DNA of 64,000 nt from Roseburia intestinalis L1-82 (GCF_900537995.1 NZ_LR027880.1:3751001-3815000), one strand, 5' to 3'. Shown: positions 1 through 9,003, counted from the stretch's first letter. Made by a program: numbers and translations. Notes: generated by a model not told the origin, from the letters alone.

Positions 1-651
1 GACCCGCGTGTACAGAATGCGATCCCGTTAAAAGGCTTCGAGACCGTACAGCCTGCTTACCAGTTTGTAAAAGGTATCTTACGCGAAGTAACCGACTTAA
101 AGATCGATTCCGATCATATGATGGTAATCAGCCCGGATGAAGGTGGTACCAACCGTGCTGTATATCTTGCAAGCGTTCTCGGATTAGATGTCGGTATGTT
201 CTATAAGAGACGTGATTACAGCCGTATCGTAGACGGACGCAACCCGATCGTTGCGCATGAGTTTTTAGGTTCCTCCGTAGAGGGAAAAGATGTTATCATC
301 ATCGATGATATGATTTCTTCCGGTGAAAGTATGATCGATGTTGCAACAGAGTTAAAGAAACGTAAAGCAAACCGTATCTTCGTCGTTGCAACTTTCGGAC
401 TCTTCACAAACGGTTTAGAGAAATTTGATCAGGCAGTTGCAGATGGAACGATCTACAAAGTCGTTACCACAAACCTTACCTATCAGACACCGGAACTCTT
501 ATCCAAACCATATTACATCAGCTGTGATATGAGCAAATACATCGCTTATATCATTGATACCTTAAACCATGATTCTTCCATCAGCGATCTGTTAAACCCG
601 TATGACAGAATCGAACGTCTGGTATCTAAATACAAGGCAGAGCAGAAATAA
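1..651 (+). CDS. prs: Ribose-phosphate pyrophosphokinase, 3' part (5' end outside window)
   Basis: The reading frame is open from base 1 to a TAA at 649-651, giving the last 216 residues of a PRPP synthetase, which makes 5-phosphoribosyl-1-diphosphate from ribose 5-phosphate and ATP for nucleotide, His and Trp synthesis. Visible family marks are FETVQPAYQF, SPDEGGTNRA, the KRRDYSRI stretch and the PRPP-binding loop IIIDDMISSGES. That loop reads SSGES where classical Prs has DTAGT, as in the longer atypical Prs of clostridia (family knowledge). An internal ATG at 118 is not the start, because conserved sequence continues upstream of it. A factor-independent terminator follows 17 bases after the stop. 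Confidence 0.93.
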   Translation, partial: DPRVQNAIPLKGFETVQPAYQFVKGILREVTDLKIDSDHMMVISPDEGGTNRAVYLASVLGLDVGMFYKRRDYSRIVDGRNPIVAHEFLGSSVEGKDVIIIDDMISSGESMIDVATELKKRKANRIFVVATFGLFTNGLEKFDQAVADGTIYKVVTTNLTYQTPELLSKPYYISCDMSKYIAYIIDTLNHDSSISDLLNPYDRIERLVSKYKAEQK

Positions 652-667
652 TTCATTCTGAAATATC

Positions 668-702
668 AAAAAAGCCGGTACTTTTTCGTGCCGGCTTTTC
701 TT
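668..702 (+). terminator. Rho-independent terminator of prs
   Basis: The stem AAAAGCCGGTAC / GTGCCGGCTTTT (one mismatch) has a short TTTTTC loop and ends in T-rich sequence. It lies just after the prs stop codon. Confidence 0.85.
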
Positions 703-738
703 ATACAATGGAATGCATGTCTATAAACATTCTGGCAT

Positions 739-780
739 CAAAAAAAGAAACCATCATACACTTTCGTATAACGGTTTCTT
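739..780 (-). terminator. Terminator for the leftward HPr-like / DUF6465 operon
   Basis: The stem AAGAAACC / GGTTTCTT has an inner ATAC/GTAT pairing. Read on the minus strand it is followed by a run of six T. It lies 40 bases after the stop of the gene ending at 820. Confidence 0.7.
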
Positions 781-819
781 CTTATCTCATTTCTATGTAA
801 GTCCGTCTGGCAAACGCTC

Positions 820-1365
820 CTAAAACAGATCAACTCTTCCTGCAAACTTCTGGTTGATCACATAGTACGCTGCAAATTCTTCCGGTTTTAAATATACCTG
901 AAGGCTCTTGATGGATGATGCTCTGTGACCATCTGCAACAAACTCATTTTTTGCTTTCTCAATCACATCTGCAACAATCGCTTCATTCCCCTGATACTGG
1001 ATAAATACTTCCGGTTTTAATTCTTCTTTTGCTGCCTTTGCTGCTTTCTTTGCTGCTCTTGACGGTTTCTTTTCTCTTGCCGGTTTTGCTGTTTCTTTTG
1101 TCTCAGCTGCTGTATCTTTGACTGTCTCAGCCTTTGCTGCTGCTTTTTCTTCTACAGCTTCTTTGACTGCTGCTGTCTTTTCTGTTACTGCTGCTTTTAC
1201 TTCAGATGCAGACTCTTTGACTGCTGTCTTCACATCCTGTGCTGCATTTTTTGCTGCCTGTAAAACATCACTGGCCTTCTCATTTGTCTTCGGCTCTGCT
1301 TCCTTTACCTGATTTGTTTTTTCTGCTTTGATTGCATTATTTTTCGCTACAGTTCCTTTTGCCAT
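820..1365 (-). CDS. DUF6465 family protein with Ala/Lys/Glu-rich N-terminus
   Basis: The product has 181 residues. About the first 120 are low-complexity Ala/Lys/Glu/Thr repeats predicted to be a long charged helix. The last 60 form a compact conserved domain (from VFIQYQGNEA to FAGRVDLF) that I recognise from memory as DUF6465, common in Lachnospiraceae and of unknown function. The ATG at 1365 is chosen because an AGGAGGG site sits 9 bases upstream; an ATG 7 codons earlier would overlap that site. It lies 24 bases downstream of the HPr-like gene and is probably cotranscribed with it. There is no signal peptide. The family assignment is by recall, not search. Confidence 0.75.
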   Translation of the reverse strand: MAKGTVAKNNAIKAEKTNQVKEAEPKTNEKASDVLQAAKNAAQDVKTAVKESASEVKAAVTEKTAAVKEAVEEKAAAKAETVKDTAAETKETAKPAREKKPSRAAKKAAKAAKEELKPEVFIQYQGNEAIVADVIEKAKNEFVADGHRASSIKSLQVYLKPEEFAAYYVINQKFAGRVDLF

Positions 1366-1389
1366 AATGAATTCCCTCCTCAACAAAAC

Positions 1390-1650
1390 TTACTCACAAA
1401 CTAAAAACTTCTCCATTGCGTCTAATGCTTCTTCTTCATCGCTTCCTTCAGCGACAATATTCACTGTCATACCCTTTGAAGGATTAAATGCCATGATTCC
1501 CATGATACTCTTTGCATTGATCCTGCGGTTATTGCTCTCAAGGATAATCTCACTGTCATAGCGGCAAGCCACCTGAACCAGTTCTGCAATTGGATTATCA
1601 TGTTCTTTTGAAACATTCGAAACCACTACTTCTTTTCTGCTCATATTCAT
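1390..1650 (-). CDS. HPr-like phosphocarrier family protein with altered active-site loop
   Basis: The 86 residues match the HPr fold. The AKSIMGIM stretch keeps the regulatory Ser46 position, and the end shows the usual acidic SDEEEALDAMEKF helix. The catalytic loop, normally GLHARPA, reads KEHDNPIA: the phospho-accepting His is kept but the following Arg is replaced by Asn. It is therefore uncertain whether it carries phosphate in the PTS or is a regulatory paralogue (Crh-like by analogy only). Two starts fit, ATG at 1650 and ATG at 1644; each has an AAGAGG about 6 bases upstream. It is the first gene of a two-gene operon with the DUF6465 gene and has a good promoter at 1679-1707. Confidence 0.82.
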   Translation of the reverse strand: MNMSRKEVVVSNVSKEHDNPIAELVQVACRYDSEIILESNNRRINAKSIMGIMAFNPSKGMTVNIVAEGSDEEEALDAMEKFLVCE

Positions 1651-1678
1651 CCTCTTCCTCTTTTCAAGTACTTCTCAA

Positions 1679-1707
1679 AATATAACCCATTCGACTTTAA
1701 TTTGCAA
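1679..1707 (-). promoter_or_regulatory. Sigma-A type promoter for the HPr-like operon
   Basis: The minus strand reads TTGCAA, 17 bases, TATATT, ending 29 bases upstream of the first possible start codon. Confidence 0.55.
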
Positions 1708-1842
1708 TACGTCTCACTTAAATCTGTTAAAGTTCAACGAACTATTCTATGGAAGCACTGTTTTTTTATGCAGTTTTCTCTTTTTTTTCATGTATTTATA
1801 TTGGAAATGTATCTGTAAAACCTGCCTTTTTCTGCATTTGCT

Positions 1843-4368
1843 TTATTTCAGATATGTGAAGAAAACATTTCCTGCTCCTTTAAACACTTCTTCTGCTTCC
1901 GTTATACTCTGTTTAAAATTGTTTCCGGATGAAGGATCAAAAATAATGACATTATTGGCATCATATCCTACCACCAGAACCGCTTCATTGCTTCCCGTCA
2001 TTGCAAATACCGGATTACCGCAGCTTACATAGTAAAGGACTTCTTCCACACTGCATCCGGTCAGATCTAAAATTCTTGCATCTTTCATTGTATTGCTCAA
2101 AATATTCTTCGGTGTCTCACCGCCTGCAATCAATGCACTGACACTGATATTAATTCCTTCTTTCTCAAGCATTGCATTGATACACTGAGCAATGCTGCCG
2201 GAAGAAGCATCTTCCGCGCCGACTGCGATGTCAGAGAGTGCCGGTTTGATTGCATCTCTGGAACGTTTCCAGATATACTCCTGATCCTCGCCTACTACGA
2301 CTCCCATCTTTTCATTTGCCTTTGTGATCGCACCTGCCACCTGATCTGTGGTATAAACCACATCACCTTTTACATAAACATAATATTTTCCGTTACCACC
2401 CTTATCTTCAAGTGTGAGCGTGCGATCCTGCTCTAATATGGTTTCTCTCGGAGTCAGCAGTCGTGGAGCCTTTTCCCCCACATTTTCCGGCAAGGATATT
2501 TCAAACCGGGTCTCTTTACTGTCAGAACTGCTGCTTACAATGGAAACTATTTTATTTCCATCTCCCTCCCGGTTCATGATCATATCCTGATCTGCGTCCA
2601 CATATGCCGTACCATTATACTGAATACGGTTTAAGTACATAGTGTAATCTTCAATATCAACCCCGGAAACATAATATCCATTTTTTTCGTATGTCTTTAA
2701 AACGGACGGCGTATCGGATGACACATCTAAAATTTTAATCTGATACATCGGGAAGATTACATTTCCCGCAGCCTCCGTTGATACATCTGCCGCATTCGCT
2801 ACGCCATATACAAAATCGTCTCCCATAAATCCAAGCGGTTTTACATACTTTCCACTGCCTTCTGTTATGGTAAATGTTTTTTCACTGGAAAAGTTGATGA
2901 GCGAAATCGTATCACTCTGTCCGTTCTGGCTGTCTTTCGTCCATGCAAAATAACGGTCGGATTCTGAAACCGCATATATTTCTTTATCCAGTCCCTTGAT
3001 CAGCTCTTTCATTTCCAATGTACTAAGATCGATTCCATACACACTGCCATCGACCATCAGATATAATTCTCCGCCCTCAGTCACATACATCATCTGACCA
3101 AGTTCGGATTTCATGACCTCGTATGCCTTATCCGAAGATATGAATGCAAGCTCCTCATTTGTGTTTGAAAGACTGTCATAATGATTGACCTCAATTCCCA
3201 CTTCCCCCTCATGGTTTCCGCGGTTCATATAGCCATATACGATATAATCAAGGCTTCCCGCCTCATCGATCCTGACAATTTTGATATCATGTTCCCCGTA
3301 ATTTTCACGGTTGTCAATTCCTTCATATCCACGGAAACTGAACACTTTTGCGAGTGTATTCTCCGTCTCATTGTAACTCCAGAGTTCGCCCTCCTGTACA
3401 AAAGCGACCGTGGTTCCGGTCTCATTCGCCTGATACTCCACATTTCCGGAGCGTATCCCAAGCTCAATATAATTGTCAAAAAAGCTTGCATTTTCCCCGC
3501 GGAAAATCTGATTCATCCGGCGTTCAAAATTGAGCAGATACATCCGGCTGCTTGTATAGCGCACTCTGTAATATTCTTCTACATTATAATATTCACTCTC
3601 GCCACCCTCACCGATACTCGTCACAACATAATCCAGCACGATCACATTATAGGTATCCGTAATTTCTTTTATGGATGGCACCGGCGTCGTTAACTGCTCT
3701 CCGTTAAAATCTGCCCATGCAAGCTGTTTTAATGAAGAATTTAATGAAACAAACTGTAATGTTGTGTTATCGCCGGTTGTTTTTTCCATATACGTTGACA
3801 GTGTTCCCGATGTCTCACTGTTGAACGTGGTATTATGAAACTCTTTTACAAATTTCAGGGATTCGTCTACATGCGCATTTGGCATTTCCACAATCCTTGT
3901 ATAATAATAAATGACATCATTTCCGCTCTCTAAATTAATAAGAAGTAAATACTCTTCTCCCTCCTGAAGCAGATTCTGGATTTCAAGTTCTGCTTTGATC
4001 GTACCTTTTTTCTCATCATAGGAATTGACATCTGCATTGGCGATCAGTCTCTCCCCATCAAGGCTTCGTATTTCATACGAGATCGCATCCACGCTTGTCT
4101 CGTATGTCTGGATCGTAACCGGAAGTTTTCTGTCTTTTCCAATCGGTGTGATCGTATCGCGCATACTCGCAGCATTCATCTTTGTACGATATCCATATAA
4201 TTCATTGACTTCCTGCTCACTGCTCTCTAATGTGATGACCGGTAATGTGGCATTTTTCATTTCTGTTGTCAGATCTTCATTGACATGATTTGTCATCATA
4301 CTAAATACTCCGACTGCCACAAAAAAAATGACGGTCAGTACGACTGCCTTAATTGCACCTTTCTGCAC
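1843..4368 (-). CDS. Membrane-anchored extracellular protein with C39-peptidase-like C-terminus
   Basis: The product has 841 residues. Residues 8-25 form one hydrophobic segment after a short basic start, so the rest is probably outside the cell. The long middle (about 60-680) is beta-rich and looks like a propeller-type region, with repeated motifs such as SYNETENTL and YGIDLSTLEMKEL; I do not recognise a family. Residues about 725-841 resemble the Peptidase C39-like fold, with IAQCINAML where the catalytic Cys would sit and VVGYDANNVIIFDP near the end. The expected His before VVGYD is Glu here, so it is probably not a peptidase. The start is GTG at 4368 with GGAG 8 bases upstream. It appears to be monocistronic. 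Confidence 0.7.
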   Translation of the reverse strand: MQKGAIKAVVLTVIFFVAVGVFSMMTNHVNEDLTTEMKNATLPVITLESSEQEVNELYGYRTKMNAASMRDTITPIGKDRKLPVTIQTYETSVDAISYEIRSLDGERLIANADVNSYDEKKGTIKAELEIQNLLQEGEEYLLLINLESGNDVIYYYTRIVEMPNAHVDESLKFVKEFHNTTFNSETSGTLSTYMEKTTGDNTTLQFVSLNSSLKQLAWADFNGEQLTTPVPSIKEITDTYNVIVLDYVVTSIGEGGESEYYNVEEYYRVRYTSSRMYLLNFERRMNQIFRGENASFFDNYIELGIRSGNVEYQANETGTTVAFVQEGELWSYNETENTLAKVFSFRGYEGIDNRENYGEHDIKIVRIDEAGSLDYIVYGYMNRGNHEGEVGIEVNHYDSLSNTNEELAFISSDKAYEVMKSELGQMMYVTEGGELYLMVDGSVYGIDLSTLEMKELIKGLDKEIYAVSESDRYFAWTKDSQNGQSDTISLINFSSEKTFTITEGSGKYVKPLGFMGDDFVYGVANAADVSTEAAGNVIFPMYQIKILDVSSDTPSVLKTYEKNGYYVSGVDIEDYTMYLNRIQYNGTAYVDADQDMIMNREGDGNKIVSIVSSSSDSKETRFEISLPENVGEKAPRLLTPRETILEQDRTLTLEDKGGNGKYYVYVKGDVVYTTDQVAGAITKANEKMGVVVGEDQEYIWKRSRDAIKPALSDIAVGAEDASSGSIAQCINAMLEKEGINISVSALIAGGETPKNILSNTMKDARILDLTGCSVEEVLYYVSCGNPVFAMTGSNEAVLVVGYDANNVIIFDPSSGNNFKQSITEAEEVFKGAGNVFFTYLK

Positions 4369-4537
4369 GATATTGTCTCCTTACTCTATGTGAATGAAAT
4401 ATCATTTTCCCTGTTAAAACCGCCATCTTTGTAATTTCTTCTGAAACCCGAAAAAAAGCGACAGATATATTGTATGCATTTTTTTTCAAATCCGCAATGC
4501 CTATCACTGATTCTTTTTGAAATTTTAAGAAAGAGAA

Positions 4538-4572
4538 TTAAAAAACGGGCAGTGTACCTATGACCTGCCCAT
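4538..4572 (-). terminator. Terminator of the proline-rich protein gene
   Basis: On the minus strand GGGCAGG / CTGCCC forms a stem with a 12-base loop, followed by GTTTTTTAATT. It lies 18 bases past the stop at 4590. Confidence 0.8.
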
Positions 4573-4589
4573 TTTCTGTAACATTTGTT

Positions 4590-5087
4590 TTACCACCAGC
4601 GTCTGCATCTTCTGTGCCTGCAGCGCCGTCTGTACATCTCATTATTTAATAATACCCCGATCAGGCTCCGCATATCATCACGTCCTCCAGGGGGCGGTGG
4701 AGGCGGCATCCCGGGTCCCGGTGGAGGTGGGGGCGGCATCCCGGGTCCCGGCGGTGGATTCATTCCGCCCCAGTACTGTTCTGCCTCAACATTCTTTTCT
4801 TCCCCTGTCACATTGCGGTAGATCCGCTCTGCCACCTGTTCTAACATCAGGCGGTCCGGATACTCGTCAAACATCAGGCTCCCCTCATACTCCATCTTGT
4901 CGCACTCATCTTCCACATAAGAAAGGATTGTCTTCACCTCTTTCGGATAAAGCTCCTTCATGCGTTCCATATCTTTTTCATATTCCATTTCCGTCAGATA
5001 CAGATTCTGCATCGGATAGCTCATATAAAAAGGCATTTTCGGCACATCCATCTGCATACGGAAAAACTGTTCCTGATTATAGTCCAC
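4590..5087 (-). CDS. Proline-rich small protein with Arg/Cys-rich tail, function unknown
   Basis: The 165 residues fall into three parts: an acidic helical part (1-105, many Met, Tyr and Glu), a poly-proline part (about 108-136) built of two PGPGMPPPPPP units, and a basic tail rich in Arg, Cys, His and Trp. The composition resembles spore-coat or surface-associated small proteins, but that is inference. The start is GTG at 5087 with AGGAG 6 bases upstream; the ATG two bases further upstream is out of frame. The gene stands alone between the membrane-anchored protein and GH31 and ends at a clear terminator. The antisense strand is also open here because of the repetitive composition. Confidence 0.7.
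   Translation of the reverse strand: MDYNQEQFFRMQMDVPKMPFYMSYPMQNLYLTEMEYEKDMERMKELYPKEVKTILSYVEDECDKMEYEGSLMFDEYPDRLMLEQVAERIYRNVTGEEKNVEAEQYWGGMNPPPGPGMPPPPPPGPGMPPPPPPGGRDDMRSLIGVLLNNEMYRRRCRHRRCRRWW
4691..4757. repeat. Two tandem 30-bp units coding the poly-proline stretch
   Basis: GGCGGCATCCCGGGTCCCG occurs at 4702-4720 and exactly again at 4732-4750, a period of 30 bp or 10 codons. It lies in frame inside the proline-rich gene, so copy-number change would lengthen or shorten the proline tract without a frameshift. Confidence 0.85.
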
Positions 5088-5164
5088 ACATTGCTCCTGT
5101 CGCTAACATCTCTATATCATATGCGTGAGGAATACTTTTGTGCGGGTTCCATTATGCGTTAGAA

Positions 5165-7408
5165 TTATTCAAACAAAATATTTTTGTATTTCGTATAACC
5201 TTCTTTTTTCATCTGCACGGATGCCTCTTTTTTGTCCCCTTCATGCGTAAACTCATACACATTATAAGCACCGTCACGGTAGGCAAAATCCGCTCCGTTA
5301 TCCTGATAATGCAGATAAGTTCCATTGCCCGGATACATGCGCATTTTCAAGGTATCATACGGCTTTTCACCGACGTACTGTGCCAGTTCATAAGTTGGGA
5401 TCATGCCTCCCTCTTTTACGAACATCGGACAGGTATCAAGCGGTGCGTCTACCATATAATACTGTCTGCCCTGATATGGTTTCTTTGTCTCATAATCATA
5501 CCAGACACCTTCCGGAAGATATACGATCTTTTTCGTCTCTCCCTGCTCTAAAACAGGTGCAGCTAAAAGATTTTCTCCGACTAAAAATTCACCGTTTAAG
5601 TTCCAGACTTCCGGATCATTCTCATAATGTAAAACCAGAGGACGCATAATCGGCAGTCCGGTCAGTTCACATTCGCGGAACAGATCATACAGGTATGGAA
5701 GTAACTGATATCTTAATTCCACAAATTTGCGGTAGATGCGGATCGTCTCCTCATCAAACTGCCATGGCTCCTGGAATGTACTTCCCATGGAAGAATGGTT
5801 ACGGAACAGTGGGGAAAATGCACCAACCTGAACCCAGCGGCACATTAACTCCGGTGTACAGTCTGCACCAAATCCGCCGACATCCGTTCCCGCAAATGCA
5901 ATTCCGCTCATACCGAGATTGCAGAGCTGTGGAACCGCCATTCTAAGATGTGCCCAGAGGCTCTGGTTATCTCCGGTCCATACGGTAGAGTATTTCTGTG
6001 TTCCTGCATAACATGCTCTTGTGATCACGAACGGTCTTCTTCCATCGGCTTCCTTTAATCCTTCATAAGTTGCCTTTGACATCAGATGTCCATAAACATT
6101 ATGCATTGCCGCATGATCTGTCTTTTGATCCTCGTCCGTAAAAACGACATCCTGTGGAAGTTCTCCACGGAAACTTGCAGGCTCATTCATATCATTCCAT
6201 GTTCCTCGCACACCAAGATCCACTAAGAATTTCTGATTTTCTGCCCACCATTTTCTTACATCCGGCTTTCCAAAATCAGGATATACCGCTTCGCCCGGCC
6301 ATACTTCATTGACGTATACTTCCCCTTCCGGTGTTTTTGCAAAATAATCATTCGCGATTCCCTCATCATACTTTGCATATCCCGGATCTAATTTCACACC
6401 CGGATCAATGATGCAGACAACCTTAAAACCATCCTCTGCGATCTCTTTTATGATTGCACCCGGTGCTCCAAACCCCTTTTCATTCCAGGTAAATACGCGG
6501 TACCCATCCATATAATCGATATCAAAATGGATCGTATCACATGGAATCTGCAGTTCTCTGTATTTGTGTGCCACACGTCTGATATCATCAGCTGACATAT
6601 AGCCCCATCTTGACTGATGATGTCCTAATGTCCAAAGCTGCGGCAGAGGGGTTCTTCCGGTCAGATAAGTATAGCCTTCCACAATATCCGTCATTTTTTC
6701 CCCGGAAATAAAATAATAATCGAGATTTCCGTTCTCTGCACTGTAATAATAGCAGGCGCTGTTCTCTTTTCCCAAATTGACATGTGATCTGTAAGTGTTG
6801 TCAAAGAACATTCCAAATACGCCCGCATCTTTTAATGTGATCAAAAACGGAATGGATTTATACAATGCCTTAAAATCGTCCGTGTGTGCCTGTGGCAGAT
6901 CGGAATTCCAGTTTTCATATTCATAATTTCTTTTATTTAAAACGCCTGTTTTATCTCCGAGTCCATAGAACTTTTCATCCCCGCTCATCTGCTTTACGAC
7001 CATAACAGGATCTTCTTTTTCACCCTCCGCAGATACGGCATGTCCCTCAGACTCTAACGTTGCAAGTGCTTCATCGCTTAATTTCTTTTTTTTCTTTCGC
7101 TCTCCCCTGAAATCTGCACATAAAAGTGTACCGTCTTTTTTATAAAAATCGATCAAAAAATCATCGTATACTTTGGCTGTCAGCTTATCTGTTTTAATCT
7201 GTACTGCTCCGCCTTCCTCAGAGACATCTACGGTAACCGGAAGTCTTTTATCTCCCTCGATTGCTTTTGAACGGTGGTCTTTCGACTGGTACGGAACAAA
7301 TACATTCATGATCGTGTCCGTGACTGCCGTGACATACGCCGTTCCATGTTCAAATTCAAATTCTACTGTACTTCCATTGGTCTGATAAGAAAGTTTTTTT
7401 CCTAACAT
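5165..7408 (-). CDS. GH31 alpha-glucosidase
   Basis: This 747-residue glycoside hydrolase of family 31 cleaves terminal alpha-linked glucose (or alpha-xylose) from oligosaccharides; there is no signal peptide, so it acts in the cytoplasm. The family core is clear: FDIDYMDGYRVFTWNE near residue 300, the nucleophile motif GTWNDMNEP near 408, the acid/base Asp in VWTGDNQS near 480, and VGAFSPLFRNHSS around 520. A beta-sandwich follows to the end. ATG at 7408 is preferred over the ATG 4 codons earlier because GGAG lies 6 bases upstream of it. It is 20 bases downstream of a 77-residue gene and is probably cotranscribed from the promoter at 7714-7742. Exact substrate cannot be read from sequence. 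Confidence 0.93.
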   Translation of the reverse strand: MLGKKLSYQTNGSTVEFEFEHGTAYVTAVTDTIMNVFVPYQSKDHRSKAIEGDKRLPVTVDVSEEGGAVQIKTDKLTAKVYDDFLIDFYKKDGTLLCADFRGERKKKKKLSDEALATLESEGHAVSAEGEKEDPVMVVKQMSGDEKFYGLGDKTGVLNKRNYEYENWNSDLPQAHTDDFKALYKSIPFLITLKDAGVFGMFFDNTYRSHVNLGKENSACYYYSAENGNLDYYFISGEKMTDIVEGYTYLTGRTPLPQLWTLGHHQSRWGYMSADDIRRVAHKYRELQIPCDTIHFDIDYMDGYRVFTWNEKGFGAPGAIIKEIAEDGFKVVCIIDPGVKLDPGYAKYDEGIANDYFAKTPEGEVYVNEVWPGEAVYPDFGKPDVRKWWAENQKFLVDLGVRGTWNDMNEPASFRGELPQDVVFTDEDQKTDHAAMHNVYGHLMSKATYEGLKEADGRRPFVITRACYAGTQKYSTVWTGDNQSLWAHLRMAVPQLCNLGMSGIAFAGTDVGGFGADCTPELMCRWVQVGAFSPLFRNHSSMGSTFQEPWQFDEETIRIYRKFVELRYQLLPYLYDLFRECELTGLPIMRPLVLHYENDPEVWNLNGEFLVGENLLAAPVLEQGETKKIVYLPEGVWYDYETKKPYQGRQYYMVDAPLDTCPMFVKEGGMIPTYELAQYVGEKPYDTLKMRMYPGNGTYLHYQDNGADFAYRDGAYNVYEFTHEGDKKEASVQMKKEGYTKYKNILFE

Positions 7409-7428
7409 ATGCTTCTCCATTTCTATTT

Positions 7429-7662
7429 TTACATTTTTGCAATGTCCTGTAATTCCTGTAACAGTTCAAGATCCGACTGCTGCACCTTCATGTTCGTCGT
7501 GATCGGTTCCTCACCCGGTTTTGTCACGGTAATCTCAATGATTGTTCCCTCCGTGATGCCGGTGGGAAATACTGCGTTTAGAAATGCAGCAAATTTCGGG
7601 TGATTTGCCGTGAATTTATTTTTTGCATTCATGATCTTCATTATTGATGCCGGATTTATCAT
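7429..7662 (-). CDS. Small conserved-looking protein, function unknown
   Basis: The 77-residue product starts with ATG at 7662, with AAGGAG 7 bases upstream. The sequence has a short helical start (NHPKFAAFLNAVF), a beta-like middle (GTIIEITVTKPGE) and a helical end (SDLELLQELQDIAKM). It is soluble, without a signal or membrane segment. I do not recognise it. It is the first gene of a probable two-gene operon with the GH31 enzyme and has a good promoter 50 bases upstream, so it is very likely real. Confidence 0.75.
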   Translation of the reverse strand: MINPASIMKIMNAKNKFTANHPKFAAFLNAVFPTGITEGTIIEITVTKPGEEPITTNMKVQQSDLELLQELQDIAKM

Positions 7663-7713
7663 CGCTTTTCTCCTTTTCCTGTGTGGGGGTGGTTATATTA
7701 CTTTAGTACGGTT

Positions 7714-7742
7714 ATTATACTATAAGATGGATGGTTTGTCCC
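7714..7742 (-). promoter_or_regulatory. Promoter for the 77-aa gene and GH31
   Basis: The minus strand reads GGGACA, 17 bases, TATAAT, with the -10 box a perfect consensus, 52 bases upstream of the start at 7662. Confidence 0.6.
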
Positions 7743-7805
7743 GAAAATTTGCGAAATTTATTTTCACAAATTTGGTGGAAAAGGTGTATCGGTGTGTTGT
7801 GAATG

Positions 7806-7845
7806 GCAGATTCCCCGGCACCTTAGGAAAGCACCGGAAATCTGC
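7806..7845. other. Imperfect hairpin between the ABC importer and the 77-aa gene
   Basis: GCAGATT and AATCTGC pair around an inner CCGG/CCGG stem. It follows the stop of the substrate-binding protein gene on the minus strand but has no T-run, so it is at best a weak terminator or an mRNA 3'-end stabiliser. Confidence 0.4.
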
Positions 7846-7873
7846 ATACATTCTATTCTACTAAATACTCTCT

Positions 7874-8923
7874 TCAATTTTGTTTTTGTGCGTTTTCGAC
7901 GAACTGCATATCTACCAGTTCATCGTACTGATAGGTACCCTGATATACATCGGATGCAATGGATACTTCCATATCATTTTTTACCGCCTCCGGTGTGATG
8001 ATTCCATCGACACTCCAGAGTCCATCTTTATAGGCACGGTCGATCGCTGCTTCAATGTCTTCGGTCGGTGTGGTTGGAAATTCCTTTCCGGCAGTGCGGA
8101 CCGCAGTTTTTTTATCCTGTGCAGCAGAAAGCGATTTTAACATTGCATTGACAAAGTGCTGTACTGTCTCCGGGTCATTCCGGATAGTTGACTGTGACAC
8201 ACTGAGTACGGAGTAAGCGTAGTCTCCAAGATCTGTAAACTGGTAAAATGCATCCGTCCATACACCTGATTTCATACCGTCAACGATCTGTGGTTCCGCT
8301 GCCCAGGAGATATCTGCCTGACCGCTCTGTACCACGGCAACTGAGGTGGACATATCTGCCGGTTCCACCATCACTACATCCTTATCCGGATCAAGTCCAA
8401 TTGACAGTAAAAGATAGCGCACACACAGATTCGGGCTGCCGCCAAATCTGCCGGAGTTGATCTTTTTTCCTTTGAAATACTGTGCAAGTTCTTCATCTGT
8501 ATTTCCTGTGTATTCCTCGCCAACTGCCGCACACAGATACACATTAGCGCGGTTCACACAGTTGCAGACAGCAATCACCGGATCTGGGCAGTTCCCGGAT
8601 GCATTCGGAATTGCATTTGAATCCACTCCACCGATTACTCCCCACGCATCCCCGCTCATCACCGACGTCACATGCGAGCCGCCCGTAGCCTGGATCACCT
8701 CCACATCAAGGCCTTCCTCCGCAAAAAATCCCTCCTGCTGCCCGATATAAAGTGGAAGATACCCGATCGAATGTAACGGCTCCGCAATCACGATTTTTTT
8801 GAGTTCCACACTCTCCTGCTGCGTTTTTCTTCCACTGCATGCTGTCGCAAATAAACTTGCTGCAAATACAACGTAAGCCAAACAACTGAACAATTTTCTC
8901 TTTAACATTTTCCTTTTAAACAT
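7874..8923 (-). CDS. ABC importer substrate-binding lipoprotein (NMT1/SsuA family)
   Basis: The 349-residue product begins with a basic stretch, a hydrophobic core and a lipobox FATAC at about residues 25-29, so it should be lipid-anchored outside the membrane. After it comes the NMT1/THI5-like fold (IVIAEPLHSIGYLPLYIGQQEGFF, then GLDVEVIQATGG), shared by binding proteins for aliphatic sulfonates, taurine, nitrate and thiamine-pyrimidine precursors. The substrate cannot be told. Either of two Met codons 5 apart could be the start; the second has AAGG close upstream. It is the last gene of an ATPase-permease-binding protein operon running leftward. Confidence 0.88.
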   Translation of the reverse strand: MFKRKMLKRKLFSCLAYVVFAASLFATACSGRKTQQESVELKKIVIAEPLHSIGYLPLYIGQQEGFFAEEGLDVEVIQATGGSHVTSVMSGDAWGVIGGVDSNAIPNASGNCPDPVIAVCNCVNRANVYLCAAVGEEYTGNTDEELAQYFKGKKINSGRFGGSPNLCVRYLLLSIGLDPDKDVVMVEPADMSTSVAVVQSGQADISWAAEPQIVDGMKSGVWTDAFYQFTDLGDYAYSVLSVSQSTIRNDPETVQHFVNAMLKSLSAAQDKKTAVRTAGKEFPTTPTEDIEAAIDRAYKDGLWSVDGIITPEAVKNDMEVSIASDVYQGTYQYDELVDMQFVENAQKQN

Positions 8924-9003
8924 TTCGACCCATTTTCACTTTTTAATATAATATGGACTCAGGTGCCCAAAGGTGTATCACAACATAGCGGCTGGTGTCC
9001 TCC

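Noticed and set aside
4697..5128. 143-codon plus-strand ORF opposite the proline-rich gene
   Set aside because: It is open because of the GC-rich repeat and low stop density; no ribosome site, and the minus-strand gene has start, RBS and terminator.
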